Under the pieces are notes generated by a model. That model made no database searches, had not been told where the DNA came from, and saw only the letters and a program-made list of their open reading frames with translations. Positions 44,679 through 54,126 of a stretch of 64,000 nucleotides of DNA are shown here, one piece after another; position 1 is the first letter of the stretch, and every line of letters starts with the position of its first letter. Source of the DNA: Christiangramia lutea. GTDB taxonomy: Bacteria; Bacteroidota; Bacteroidia; Flavobacteriales; Flavobacteriaceae. The stretch covers positions 1 to 64,000 of the forward strand of contig NZ_JAKVTV010000004.1 of the NCBI RefSeq assembly GCF_022489035.1, in the 5' to 3' direction. The translations under genes were made by a program, and so were the position numbers.

Positions 44679-46709
44679 CTATTTCGAGATCAAACCTGCT
44701 CTTCTTAAAAGCGCGTCTGGCTTAGGTTCCTTGCCCCTAAAACGTTTATAAAGCTCCATTGGATGCTCGGTGCCGCCCTTAGAAAGTATATTTTCTCTGA
44801 ATTTATCGGCAATATCCTTACTGAAAATTCCATTTTCGGCAAAGTACTCAAAGGTATCTGCATCCAGGACTTCTGCCCATTTATAAGAATAGTAACCTGC
44901 AGAATATCCTCCCTGGAAAATATGAGAGAAGGCTGTGCTCATACAATTGGACGGTACATCCGGATAAAGCCTGGTAGGCTTGAAAGCTTCTACCTCAAGC
45001 TTCTTTACGTCGGTAATATTTGAAGGATCTTTTGCATGCCAGCTAAGATCTAACATTCCGAAGCTTAACTGCCTTAATGTGGCCATCCCTTCAAGAAAAT
45101 TAGATGATTCTTTTATCTTTTCAATAAAATTTTCAGGGATAGGCTCTGCTGTTTGGTAATGTTTTGCAAAAAGCTGTAATGACTCTTTTTCATAGCACCA
45201 ATTTTCCAGTACCTGGCTTGGCAGCTCAACAAAATCCCAGTATACATTAGGACCTGAAAGGCTAGGGTAAGTAGTATCAGCTAACATTCCATGAAGAGCG
45301 TGACCAAATTCGTGAAAAAGGGTGGTTACCTCATTAAAGGTTAGTAAAGAAGGTTCCTTTTCTGTAGGTTTGGTGAAGTTGCAAACTATAGAAATATGAG
45401 GCCTCTCATTTTTGCCATTTTGGACATATTGATTTTTATAAATGGTCATCCAGGCCCCATCTCTTTTTCCTGGTCTGGGATGGAAATCGGCGTAAAAAAG
45501 GGCAATATCTTCTCCTAACTCGTTGGTTACTTCGAATGTTTTAACATCTTTGTGGTATTTATCGATATTGTGGACTTCTTTAAAATTGAGGCCGTAAAGC
45601 TTTTGAGCAACGATGAAGACCCCCTCAATAACATTTTCAAGTTTAAAATAGGGCTTCAGCTTTTCATCATCCAGGTCGAAACGCTTTTGTTTTAATTTCT
45701 CACCGTAATAGGCTGCATCCCATTTCTGTAACTTATCTATTTTATCGAGTTCTCTGGCGAATTCTTCAAGTTCTTTAAATTCCTTTTCTGCAGCGGGTTT
45801 TGCTTTTTCCAGCATTTCATCAAGAAAAGAATCAACTTTTTCAGGTGTCTCTGCCATCCTTTCTTCCAGCACGAATTGTGCATGAGAGTCAAAACCGAGA
45901 AGTTTTGCTCTTTTATATCTTAGTTTGGCGATTTGCAATACATTTTCCTGGTTGTCCAGGTCATCATTATGAAAACCTCTGGATCCGAAAGCAAGGGATA
46001 ACTCTTTACGAAGTTCCCGGTCTTTTGCATATTTCATGAAGGGGATATAGCTAGGATATTCCAGAGTGAAGATCCATCCATCCTTTTTCTTAGCCTTAGC
46101 TACCAATTTTGCTTCATTTTTAAAACTTTCGGGTAGTCCATTAAGTCTTGATTCATCGGTAACCTGGAGTTCATATTTATTAGTCTCGGCAAGAACATTT
46201 TCGCCAAATTTCAACTTCAGTTTCGCTAATTCTTTGTCTATTTCCCTCAGGTCTTTCTGTTTTTCATCCGGGAGATTCGCCCCGTTTCTTGTAAAAGCCT
46301 TGTATTTTTTTTCGAGAAGGGTAGTCTGTTCTGCGTTAAGATCTAAAGATTCTTTCTTCTGAAAAACCTGCTTCACTTTTTTGAACAGTTCTTTGTTTAG
46401 AATTACATCATTCTTGAATTCTGATAACACAGGTGAAACTTCCTGGGCGATCCTTTGGATTTCTTCATTGGTCTCAGCAGAATTTATATTGAAAAAGATG
46501 CTGGAAACCCTATCCAGTTTTTTACCTGAAAATTCCAGGGCTTCAATGGTGTTTTCAAAAGTTGGGTTTTCATCAGAATTCGTAATACTTTCTATATCCT
46601 GCTTCGCTAGCTCCACCGCCTGCAAAATGGCGGGTTTGTAGTCTTCCGTTCTTATTTTGGAAAAGGGAGCGTATTCAAATTCTTTAAGTAATATATTCTG
46701 AGAACTCAT
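44679..46709 (-). CDS. M3-family metallopeptidase (oligopeptidase A / Dcp type)
   Basis: A 676-residue zinc peptidase of family M3. HEFGHALHG (around residues 464-472) holds two zinc ligands and the catalytic Glu, with a later Glu ligand in the following helix. There is no signal peptide, so cytoplasmic oligopeptide turnover is likely. PrlC and Dcp cannot be told apart here. It is a single gene with a 212-bp gap to purE. Confidence 0.93.
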   Translation of the reverse strand: MSSQNILLKEFEYAPFSKIRTEDYKPAILQAVELAKQDIESITNSDENPTFENTIEALEFSGKKLDRVSSIFFNINSAETNEEIQRIAQEVSPVLSEFKNDVILNKELFKKVKQVFQKKESLDLNAEQTTLLEKKYKAFTRNGANLPDEKQKDLREIDKELAKLKLKFGENVLAETNKYELQVTDESRLNGLPESFKNEAKLVAKAKKKDGWIFTLEYPSYIPFMKYAKDRELRKELSLAFGSRGFHNDDLDNQENVLQIAKLRYKRAKLLGFDSHAQFVLEERMAETPEKVDSFLDEMLEKAKPAAEKEFKELEEFARELDKIDKLQKWDAAYYGEKLKQKRFDLDDEKLKPYFKLENVIEGVFIVAQKLYGLNFKEVHNIDKYHKDVKTFEVTNELGEDIALFYADFHPRPGKRDGAWMTIYKNQYVQNGKNERPHISIVCNFTKPTEKEPSLLTFNEVTTLFHEFGHALHGMLADTTYPSLSGPNVYWDFVELPSQVLENWCYEKESLQLFAKHYQTAEPIPENFIEKIKESSNFLEGMATLRQLSFGMLDLSWHAKDPSNITDVKKLEVEAFKPTRLYPDVPSNCMSTAFSHIFQGGYSAGYYSYKWAEVLDADTFEYFAENGIFSKDIADKFRENILSKGGTEHPMELYKRFRGKEPKPDALLRRAGLISK

Positions 46710-46898
46710 TGCTTGAAATATTTTATTAACGTTAATGGTACATTTAATTAACGTAAATGATGATTTTTAAGAAAATTTTGATAAATTAGGCGCTCTATTA
46801 AGAGTTGAAAAAATATAGAAAAAGTAGTTTACAAAGTTCTGGTTAAATATTTAGAATGGTTAATAAATAATTTTACAGATTAAATAGTTTACTACTCG

Positions 46899-46920
46899 AA
46901 GGGCCGCAATTGCGGCCTTT
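46899..46920 (-). terminator. Terminator-like palindrome after purE
   Basis: The 16-bp palindrome GGCCGCAATTGCGGCC (46902-46917), extended by weaker pairs, lies directly behind the purE stop. The minus-strand T-run is poor; a T-rich tract follows only on the plus strand. Confidence 0.55.
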
Positions 46921-46921
46921 C

Positions 46922-47407
46922 TTATTTTTTCACAGATTTTGCTCCGTCTATCACCTTTTGTTTTAGGCCTTCCTTATAGACCAAAATCTTATCCAGTACA
47001 CATTTATCTGAGGCACCAATGATTTGCGCTGCAAGTATTCCTGCATTTTTAGCTCCGTCTAAAGCAACAGTCGCTACCGGAACACCACCGGGCATTTGAA
47101 GAATAGATAGTACAGAATCCCAGCCGTCGATAGAATTCCTGGATTTTACCGGAACACCTATTACCGGAAGGGGAGACATTGAAGCAACCATGCCTGGTAA
47201 GTGAGCAGCACCTCCGGCACCAGCTATGATCACCTGGATTCCTTTTTCGTGGGCGGTTTTACTGAAGTCGAAAAGTTTTTCGGGTGTTCTATGGGCTGAG
47301 ACTATGTCTACTTCTACCTCAATATCGAATCCTTCTAAAATATCTATGGCATCCTGCATTACAGGTAGATCACTTGTGCTGCCCATTACTACTGCTACTT
47401 TTCCCAT
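46922..47407 (-). CDS. purE: N5-carboxyaminoimidazole ribonucleotide mutase
   Basis: Class I PurE, which moves the carboxyl group of N5-CAIR to give CAIR in purine synthesis. The 161 residues show GSTSDLPVM near the N-terminus, SAHRTP and AGAGGAAHLPGM. purK is immediately upstream (7-bp gap), as expected for the two-step PurK-PurE route. Confidence 0.96.
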   Translation of the reverse strand: MGKVAVVMGSTSDLPVMQDAIDILEGFDIEVEVDIVSAHRTPEKLFDFSKTAHEKGIQVIIAGAGGAAHLPGMVASMSPLPVIGVPVKSRNSIDGWDSVLSILQMPGGVPVATVALDGAKNAGILAAQIIGASDKCVLDKILVYKEGLKQKVIDGAKSVKK

Positions 47408-47414
47408 TCTAAAT

Positions 47415-48575
47415 TTATTTTTTGCTAATAACTTTTATACTGTTTTTTACTTTCTCGGCTATTTTTCTTGCCCTGGCTATATCCTTATCTACAATGGTCA
47501 CATGTCCCATTTTTCTGAAGGGTCTTGTGATCTTTTTTCCGTAAATATGTGGGGTCACCCCATTCATCTCCATGATCTTTTCAATATTCTCATAAACAAC
47601 CTCACCCTCATGATCTGGGTCTCCTACCAAATTTACCATTATTCCGCCTACCTTACTATCGGTATTTCCTAATGGAAGGTCAAGAATAGCTCGAATATGC
47701 TGTTCGAACTGATTGGTGTAGGAAGCTTCAATGGAATAATGACCACTATTGTGTGGTCTTGGAGCAACTTCATTTACCAGAATATCATCCTCTTCAGTCT
47801 GGAACATTTCAACTGCCAGTAAACCTACGTGCTCAAATGCTTCAGAAACCTGTTTTGCAATAGCGCGGGCTTTTTCAGCTACTTTTTCTTCAATCCTTGC
47901 CGGGCAGATCACATATTCCACCTGGTTTGCGGTAGGATGAAATTCCATTTCCACAACCGGGTAAGTTCTTACTTCGCCAGATGGAGTTCTAGCAACGATT
48001 ACTGCCAGTTCATTCTTGAAAGGAACCAGTCGTTCTGCGATGCATTCACCCTCTGAAAGTTCTTTGAGGTCCTCTGCTTTTTTAATTACTGAAACTCCTT
48101 TTCCGTCATAACCGCCCGTAGCGCTTTTCCAGACAAAGGGAATTTCAACTTCTTTTTTCTGAACGGCATTCTGAAGAGCAGACAGATCACTGAAAACCTT
48201 AAAATCTGCAGTTGGAATTTTTTTCTCTTTATAGAATTTCTTCTGTACTGCTTTATTCTGGATCTTTTCCAGAGTCGCGGCAGAAGGAAAGGTTTTTTTT
48301 CCTTCAGACTCCAATTGTTTTAAGGCTTCCACATTCACGCCCTCAATTTCAAAAGTGACTACATCTGCCTTTCGACCAAAATTGAGTACTGTTTCATAAT
48401 CCATAAGGTCGCCCTGTTCAAAATAATTGCTGGAGATCCTGCATGGAGCCTCTGAACTTGGATCCAGTACTAGGGTCTCGATGTCATATTTTCGGGTTTC
48501 ATATAACATCATTTTTCCTAATTGTCCTCCACCAAGAATGGCGAGTTTAAAGTCTGAAGAGAAATAATTTACCAT
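47415..48575 (-). CDS. purK: N5-carboxyaminoimidazole ribonucleotide synthase
   Basis: ATP-grasp enzyme that carboxylates AIR with bicarbonate and ATP. The 386 residues start with the ILGGGQLGKMM binding loop. The ATP-grasp core has KSATGGYDGKGV and the C-terminal EVAPRPHNSGHYSIEA signature. It is the first gene of a purK-purE pair. Confidence 0.96.
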   Translation of the reverse strand: MVNYFSSDFKLAILGGGQLGKMMLYETRKYDIETLVLDPSSEAPCRISSNYFEQGDLMDYETVLNFGRKADVVTFEIEGVNVEALKQLESEGKKTFPSAATLEKIQNKAVQKKFYKEKKIPTADFKVFSDLSALQNAVQKKEVEIPFVWKSATGGYDGKGVSVIKKAEDLKELSEGECIAERLVPFKNELAVIVARTPSGEVRTYPVVEMEFHPTANQVEYVICPARIEEKVAEKARAIAKQVSEAFEHVGLLAVEMFQTEEDDILVNEVAPRPHNSGHYSIEASYTNQFEQHIRAILDLPLGNTDSKVGGIMVNLVGDPDHEGEVVYENIEKIMEMNGVTPHIYGKKITRPFRKMGHVTIVDKDIARARKIAEKVKNSIKVISKK

Positions 48576-48649
48576 AAATTAAAATGCCTTTTGGCAAAAA
48601 TAATCTATTCGAATTTCCTGCCATACATAATCGGGAAGAAATCGGGAGG

Positions 48650-48677
48650 TTGGGCTTATTCAGATTGCTTATCTTTG
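48650..48677 (+). promoter_or_regulatory. Promoter of the HPRT-Adk fusion gene
   Basis: TTG (48650-48652), 17 bp, TATCTTTG (48670-48677). The TTG start codon at 48698 follows 20 bp later, so the leader is very short. Confidence 0.68.
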
Positions 48678-48697
48678 CCACTTAAAATTTTACCGTT

Positions 48698-49810
48698 TTG
48701 ATAAAACTACATGATCTTGAATTCGAGCCCTATATATCTGAAGAGGAGATCACGCAGGCGATAGAGCAAATTTCAGAAAAACTGAATAAGAAATATGATG
48801 GCCAAAACCCGGTTTTTATAGGAGTTTTGAATGGTTCTTTTATGGTTGCTTCAGAAATAATCAAAAGATTTAATGGAGATTGTGAAGTTAGTTTTGTGAA
48901 AATGGGGTCCTATGAAGGAACTAAGACTACCGGAAAAGTAAAAACTCTGGTTGGATTAAACCAGGAACTTAAGGGCAGAAAGGTGATATTGCTGGAAGAT
49001 ATAGTTGATACCGGGAATACCCTTGTAGAGCTTGATAAGATTCTCAAGAATGCAGGAGTAGAGAGTTATGAAGTTGCTACTTTATTCTTTAAGCCCAAAG
49101 CTTATAAGAAAAATGTACCGGTACAGATTATTGGAATTGAAATACCTAATAAATTTATTGTTGGTTTTGGCCTGGATTATGACGGTTTAGGACGAAACTT
49201 AACGCAAGTATATAAACGCAAAGATAATAAGATGACAAACTTAGTATTGTTTGGCCCTCCGGGTGCTGGCAAAGGAACTCAGGCTACAATTTTAAAAGAT
49301 AAATATGAGCTTATTCACATTTCCACCGGTGATGTATTTCGCTATAATATCAAGAATAAAACAGAGCTGGGGCTTAGTGCCAAATCTTTTATTGATAAGG
49401 GACAGTTAGTTCCAGATGAGGTGACCATCAATATGCTAAATGCTGAGGTTGAAAAAAACGAAGGTGCAAACGGTTTTATTTTTGACGGATTTCCACGGAC
49501 GGAAGCCCAGGCTGAAGCTTTGAGTACTTATCTCGAATCTAAAGGAACTGAAGTTCATGCAATGATCGCATTGGAGGTTGATGATGAAATTCTTGTAGAA
49601 CGTTTACTGGAAAGAGGAAAAACCTCTGGAAGAGCCGATGATGCTGATGAAGCCGTGATTAGGAACAGGATCAAGGTTTATTATGATGAAACTGCAATCC
49701 TCAAGAATTATTACCAGGCTCAGGATAAATATTATGGAGTTGATGGCGTTGGAAGTATTGATGAGATCACAAATAGGCTTAGCGAGGTGATCGACGAATT
49801 AATGAAATAG
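48698..49810 (+). CDS. adk: Fused hypoxanthine phosphoribosyltransferase / adenylate kinase
   Basis: A 370-residue two-enzyme fusion. Residues 1-about 175 are an HPRT: the PRPP loop VILLEDIVDTGNTL (97-110), the SYEGT flexible loop, and FIVGFGLDYDGLGRNL near its end. Residues 179-370 are a complete adenylate kinase: P-loop GPPGAGKGT (186-194), STGDVFR, DGFPRTEAQA and ERLLERG with a short lid. No stop separates them; the linker is about KRKDNK. The start is TTG because the promoter leaves no upstream ATG and the only nearby ATG is out of frame. A Met at 179 (ATG 49232) could also allow separate adenylate kinase translation. The obg gene follows by 6 bp. Confidence 0.9.
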   Translation: MIKLHDLEFEPYISEEEITQAIEQISEKLNKKYDGQNPVFIGVLNGSFMVASEIIKRFNGDCEVSFVKMGSYEGTKTTGKVKTLVGLNQELKGRKVILLEDIVDTGNTLVELDKILKNAGVESYEVATLFFKPKAYKKNVPVQIIGIEIPNKFIVGFGLDYDGLGRNLTQVYKRKDNKMTNLVLFGPPGAGKGTQATILKDKYELIHISTGDVFRYNIKNKTELGLSAKSFIDKGQLVPDEVTINMLNAEVEKNEGANGFIFDGFPRTEAQAEALSTYLESKGTEVHAMIALEVDDEILVERLLERGKTSGRADDADEAVIRNRIKVYYDETAILKNYYQAQDKYYGVDGVGSIDEITNRLSEVIDELMK

Positions 49811-49816
49811 AATATA

Positions 49817-50824
49817 ATGACTGAAGGGAATTTTGTTGACTATGTAAAGATTCATGTTTTTTCCGGAAAAGGAGGGAAGGGCTCAGCTCATCTCCACCGG
49901 GAGAAATATATTGCAAAAGGTGGACCAGATGGAGGTGACGGAGGTCGAGGTGGTCACGTGATCGTAAAGGGAAACAAAAATCTCTGGACTTTATTCCATT
50001 TGAAGTTCAAGCGACACGTAAAAGCGGAGCACGGTGAAAATGGAGGGAAGCAAAGAAGTTCTGGTGCTCAAGGATCAGATGAATACATAGAAGTGCCATT
50101 AGGAACCGTAATACGGGACACCGAAACCAATGAGATCATTAAAGAGATCACCGAGGATGGCCAGGAATATATTGTGGCTGAAGGAGGAATGGGAGGTAGA
50201 GGAAACTGGCACTTTAAAAGTTCAACGAATCAGACGCCAAGATATGCCCAACCGGGAATAGATGGTCAGCAGGTTGATATTACTCTGGAGCTAAAGGTGC
50301 TTGCAGACGTGGGACTGGTTGGATTTCCTAATGCAGGAAAATCTACTTTGCTATCAGTAATCACCGCGGCAAAGCCTAAAATTGCCAATTATGAGTTTAC
50401 CACTCTGAAACCGAATCTTGGAATCGTAAAATATCGGGATTTTAAAACTTTTGTGGTTGCAGATATTCCCGGTATCATCGAAGGTGCTGCCGAAGGAAAG
50501 GGTCTTGGACATCGCTTCCTTAGACATATTGAGCGTAATTCAACATTATTGTTCCTTATCCCGGCCGATGCCAGGGATATCAAAAAGCAATATGATATTC
50601 TTTTGGATGAGTTAAAGCGCTATAATCCTGAATTATTAGATAAAGACCGGTTGGTCGCCATATCAAAAAGTGATCTTCTGGATGAAGAGTTAAAAGCTGA
50701 AATGGCTTCTGAACTGGATAAAGAACTTAAGCTTCCTTATATCTTTATTTCTTCAGTAGCTCAGATGGGATTAACCGAATTAAAGGATAAATTGTGGCAG
50801 ATGCTTAATAAACAGCCTGTTTAA
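49817..50824 (+). CDS. obg: GTPase Obg
   Basis: Ribosome-associated GTPase involved in 50S assembly and stress. The 335 residues include the glycine-rich Obg fold (about 1-160, [12 protein letters not shown]) and the G domain with GFPNAGKST (G1), DIPG (G3) and SKSD (G4). There is no extra C-terminal OCT domain. It is co-transcribed with the fusion gene upstream. Confidence 0.96.
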   Translation: MTEGNFVDYVKIHVFSGKGGKGSAHLHREKYIAKGGPDGGDGGRGGHVIVKGNKNLWTLFHLKFKRHVKAEHGENGGKQRSSGAQGSDEYIEVPLGTVIRDTETNEIIKEITEDGQEYIVAEGGMGGRGNWHFKSSTNQTPRYAQPGIDGQQVDITLELKVLADVGLVGFPNAGKSTLLSVITAAKPKIANYEFTTLKPNLGIVKYRDFKTFVVADIPGIIEGAAEGKGLGHRFLRHIERNSTLLFLIPADARDIKKQYDILLDELKRYNPELLDKDRLVAISKSDLLDEELKAEMASELDKELKLPYIFISSVAQMGLTELKDKLWQMLNKQPV

Positions 50825-50884
50825 ATCCTGTTAAAGCACTGACTTTCCGAACTGATTTTGCTTATTTTTAGTAAAAATCAGTTT

Positions 50885-51409
50885 ATGAAAATTTTCAAAT
50901 TCTCCATTTTAATACTATTCATAGCTGCCTGTAACGCACCTCAGGCAGTATATGATTATGATCAGGAAGTTAATTTCGATCAATATTCTACCTACCAATT
51001 ATTTCCAGATTTCAGGACAGGATTAAGTCAGCTGGACGAATCCAGACTTACGGAAAGTCTGGTTTCGGCATTGCCGCAGAAAGGTTTCTCTAAAGGGGAC
51101 GCAGACCCGGATATTTATGTTAATGTTTATACTGAACAATACCAACAAGATAATCGTAGTAGGGTAGGTGTCGGTTTTGGCGGTGGTGGCGGAAATGTTG
51201 GAGTAGGAGTATCAGGTGGGATTCCCGTAGGTCAAATGGATACCTATTTAAGGCTTACTTTCGATTTTATTGATGTAGAAAAAGATATTCTTGTCTGGCA
51301 GGCGGTGGTTGAAAGTCCATTTAAATTCGATGCTGATCCAAAATCAAAACAGGAACAGTTTAATAAAATAGTTGCTGAAGCTATGGAAGGTTACCCTCCT
51401 AAAAAATAA
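50885..51409 (+). CDS. DUF4136-type lipoprotein
   Basis: A 174-residue lipoprotein from ATG 50885. The signal has lipobox IAAC (lipidated Cys near 17). The body has the features of DUF4136: a YSTYQLF strand, a glycine-rich stretch GVGFGGGGGNVGVGVSGG and a TFDFIDVEKDILVWQA strand. An earlier in-frame ATG (50858) precedes the signal and is not favoured. The function is unknown. A terminator follows. Confidence 0.85.
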   Translation: MKIFKFSILILFIAACNAPQAVYDYDQEVNFDQYSTYQLFPDFRTGLSQLDESRLTESLVSALPQKGFSKGDADPDIYVNVYTEQYQQDNRSRVGVGFGGGGGNVGVGVSGGIPVGQMDTYLRLTFDFIDVEKDILVWQAVVESPFKFDADPKSKQEQFNKIVAEAMEGYPPKK

Positions 51410-51430
51410 GCTTTATAATTATGTAAATAG

Positions 51431-51459
51431 AAAGCCCCATGCATTTGCATGGGGCTTTT
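51431..51459. terminator. Bidirectional terminator between convergent genes
   Basis: A long perfect inverted repeat (51431-51443 with 51446-51458) with a tiny loop, flanked by A/T-rich sequence on both sides. It separates the lipoprotein gene from the convergent type B T9SS operon. Confidence 0.85.
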
Positions 51460-51494
51460 CATTTCTGATTGGTTAGTCAGTATATTTCGAAGAA

Positions 51495-53159
51495 TTATTC
51501 TTCTTCGTTTTCTTCCACTTCAGTTTCTTCGTTCATCGAACCATCACGGTTTGATACTACGAATACACTTCTACGGTTTTTAGCATATTGCTCTTCAGTA
51601 CATCCGGTTGGCTCAGTACAGTCATTAACTGGTCTGCTTTCACCGTATCCTTCAGAGATAAGTCTTCCTTTGTCGATTCCGTTTTCTACCAGGTAGTCAA
51701 CAGTTGAAGCAGCTCTTCTCTTAGAAAGATCAAGGTTGTACTTGTCAGAACCTCTCGCATCGGCATGAGACTCAACCTTAACTTTAATGTTAGGATAGTC
51801 GTTCATGTAAGTCACAACTGAATCAAGAACTGGCTTAGACTCTGGCTTGATTGTAGCCTTGTCGAAGTCGAAGTAGATCTTGCTTCCATCGATAGGAATG
51901 ATATCCTGACCGCTAGTCTCATCAGTTACAGTTGGAGCTTCTATGATCTCATTTTCTTCACGGGTAAACTGGTAAAGGTTATCGGTTCCTCTTCTGTTTG
52001 AAGCGAAATATCCCATCTCCTCGTTTTCCTTGATCACGAAAGCAAAATCATCACTTCCACTGTTAATAGATGCTCCAAGGTTTTCTACTTCAGAAAAATC
52101 TCCTTCAGTTCTGAAAATATCAAGATTTCCGAATCCCTGGTGGCCGTCTGAAGTAAAGTAAAGAATTCCTTCATCACTAATGAATGGGAATTGCTCTCTG
52201 TGAGCCGTGTTCACTGAACTTCCAAGGTTTTGCGGAGTTCCGAAAGTACCGTCTTCGTTCACATCTACAACGTAGATATCGAAAGAACCGCTACCGCCAG
52301 GCATATCACTAGAGAAGAATAGTTTAGTCCCATCAGCACTTAAGCTTGGGTGTTCAACAGAATACTCTTCACTGCTGAAAGGTAGTTTCTCAACATTTGT
52401 CCATTCACCGTCTACATTTTCTGCACGGTAAAGGCTAATGTGAGATACACGAACATCGTCCTCGTTCTTCACTCTGTCTTCGTTCGTTCTGTCAAAATAC
52501 ATGTACTTTCCATCTTTGCTAAAAGTAGCAGAGCTCTCGTGCTCGTCGGTATTAATGGCATCAGAGAAAAGAATAATATCGGTCATTTCACCTTCATCAT
52601 TCATTTCAGCACTGTAAAGATCAAGAGTTGGAAGTTTGTTCCATGGATAAACCGGACGCTCCTGGTTTCTTGTAGAAGCAAAAGCAACACGGTCTCCGTA
52701 GAATCCGATTCCAAAATCTGAAGAAGACTGGTTGTTCATTACCTGGTCATAGTTGAATTTATGAGGAACCATAGTATCCAGTTCACTTGCAAATTCTTCA
52801 TGATCCCAGTTTTCACCAGTTAGTTCATTCATAAGTTCATCAGCCTTTACGTAGTTGCCGGCAGCCATCAAAGCGTGGGCATATCTAAACTGATACTCAG
52901 GTTCAACGGCTCCTTCATTTCTAAGGAATAACAACTCATATACTTCCACAGCATTTTGCATCTGGTTAGTATAGAAATATGAGTCTCCTAAGTTCTGAAG
53001 AACTTCCTGAGATTTATTATTTACGTTTTCATATGCATCGGCAGCGTCTATGTAGGCTGCCTGAGCAAAGAATTTGTTCCCATCCCTGATATCAGATTTC
53101 TGTCCGAAGGCAGTGATGCTCACAAAAATTATTAAAAGTGTACTATATATATTTTTCAT
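51495..53159 (-). CDS. OmpA-family protein with TPR and PD40 propeller
   Basis: A 554-residue envelope protein, last gene of a three-gene operon. It has a signal peptide (about 1-20), TPR-like helices (about 20-120), a WD40-like PD40 beta-propeller region (about 150-400) and a C-terminal OmpA peptidoglycan-binding domain (IYFDFDKATIKPES, ESHADARGSDKYN, KRRAASTVDYL). It ends in an acidic tail. Such proteins accompany PorP/SprF with type B T9SS substrates and may anchor them to the cell wall. Confidence 0.9.
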   Translation of the reverse strand: MKNIYSTLLIIFVSITAFGQKSDIRDGNKFFAQAAYIDAADAYENVNNKSQEVLQNLGDSYFYTNQMQNAVEVYELLFLRNEGAVEPEYQFRYAHALMAAGNYVKADELMNELTGENWDHEEFASELDTMVPHKFNYDQVMNNQSSSDFGIGFYGDRVAFASTRNQERPVYPWNKLPTLDLYSAEMNDEGEMTDIILFSDAINTDEHESSATFSKDGKYMYFDRTNEDRVKNEDDVRVSHISLYRAENVDGEWTNVEKLPFSSEEYSVEHPSLSADGTKLFFSSDMPGGSGSFDIYVVDVNEDGTFGTPQNLGSSVNTAHREQFPFISDEGILYFTSDGHQGFGNLDIFRTEGDFSEVENLGASINSGSDDFAFVIKENEEMGYFASNRRGTDNLYQFTREENEIIEAPTVTDETSGQDIIPIDGSKIYFDFDKATIKPESKPVLDSVVTYMNDYPNIKVKVESHADARGSDKYNLDLSKRRAASTVDYLVENGIDKGRLISEGYGESRPVNDCTEPTGCTEEQYAKNRRSVFVVSNRDGSMNEETEVEENEEE

Positions 53160-53171
53160 GTTAGTCTGGTT

Positions 53172-54104
53172 TTAGAAGAATCTAGGTGATTTGTCATAGC
53201 CTTTGTTAAGTCCGAATAGATCGAAATCAAATAAAAGCATGATCTCATGTGATCCATCGTTACTTAGGTCGTAGGTTGGATAGTCATAAGCATATCCAAT
53301 TCTAAGTCCCTGGGTAATTCTAAAGTTTACCAAACCTGTAATGCTTTCGTCGAACCTGTAGCCTAAACCTGCTTCAAGTTTATCATACAATAGAACGTTA
53401 GCATTTACATCAACAGAAAGCGGAGCTCCTTTTACACCTCTTACCATAGTAGAAGGCTTTAATTTGAAGTTTTCGCTAATGTTGAAAACGTAACCTCCAG
53501 TAAGGTAGTAGTGAATTTCTTCAGTACCACGATCTCTTAGCAGCTGACTGTTGTCAAGGTGTTCAGATGTTAACAGGTTAGGAGCAGAAACACCTAAATA
53601 GTGATTGTCTCCAAACCAGAATGCTCCAACTCCAAAAACAGGAAATATCTCATTGATGTTTTCGAATGCAGGGTCATTAGGATCATTTAAATCCAATCCT
53701 GCGAGGTTAGCATCGAAAGTGGTTAAACCAGCTTTAGCACCGAAGGAAAGGTCTGTGTTCTCACCTGTAGGTATAACATATGCGAAATCTGCGGTGATAT
53801 TATTCTGTTTTTCAATATCTCCAATTTCGTCATGAACTACTGTAATACCAAGTTCAACTCTTTCACTTATTGGTGTGTGGGCAAAGAAGTTGAGGGTGCG
53901 AGGTGCACCATCAACGTCTGTCCATTGCATTCTATAAATTGCTCCAAGATCTAACATTCCTGGATCGTCTGTTGCATACGCAGGATTCACTACACTCATG
54001 TTGTACATGTACTGAGTGAAAAGTGGATCTTGCTGGGCCATACCTTTAATAGAAAAAAGGATAATGCCTGCGAATAGTAAATATTTTGTTATTATTTTTT
54101 TCAT
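53172..54104 (-). CDS. PorP/SprF family outer-membrane protein
   Basis: A 310-residue beta-barrel protein with a signal peptide (about 1-23). The N-terminal pattern DPLFTQYMYNMSVVNPAYA is the PorP/SprF family signature. SprF is needed for secretion of the SprB adhesin in F. johnsoniae, and paralogs pair with their own type B substrate. It sits between the substrate gene and the OmpA gene with 12-22 bp gaps, so it is likely specific to its neighbour. Confidence 0.93.
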   Translation of the reverse strand: MKKIITKYLLFAGIILFSIKGMAQQDPLFTQYMYNMSVVNPAYATDDPGMLDLGAIYRMQWTDVDGAPRTLNFFAHTPISERVELGITVVHDEIGDIEKQNNITADFAYVIPTGENTDLSFGAKAGLTTFDANLAGLDLNDPNDPAFENINEIFPVFGVGAFWFGDNHYLGVSAPNLLTSEHLDNSQLLRDRGTEEIHYYLTGGYVFNISENFKLKPSTMVRGVKGAPLSVDVNANVLLYDKLEAGLGYRFDESITGLVNFRITQGLRIGYAYDYPTYDLSNDGSHEIMLLFDFDLFGLNKGYDKSPRFF

Positions 54105-54126
54105 TTCTTTCTCTTGTTTATCCTGA

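Noticed and set aside
46899-46920. Plus-strand terminator followed by a T-rich tract
   Set aside because: The T-run suits the plus strand, but no plus-strand gene ends there. The palindrome more likely serves the purE end on the minus strand, with weak evidence.
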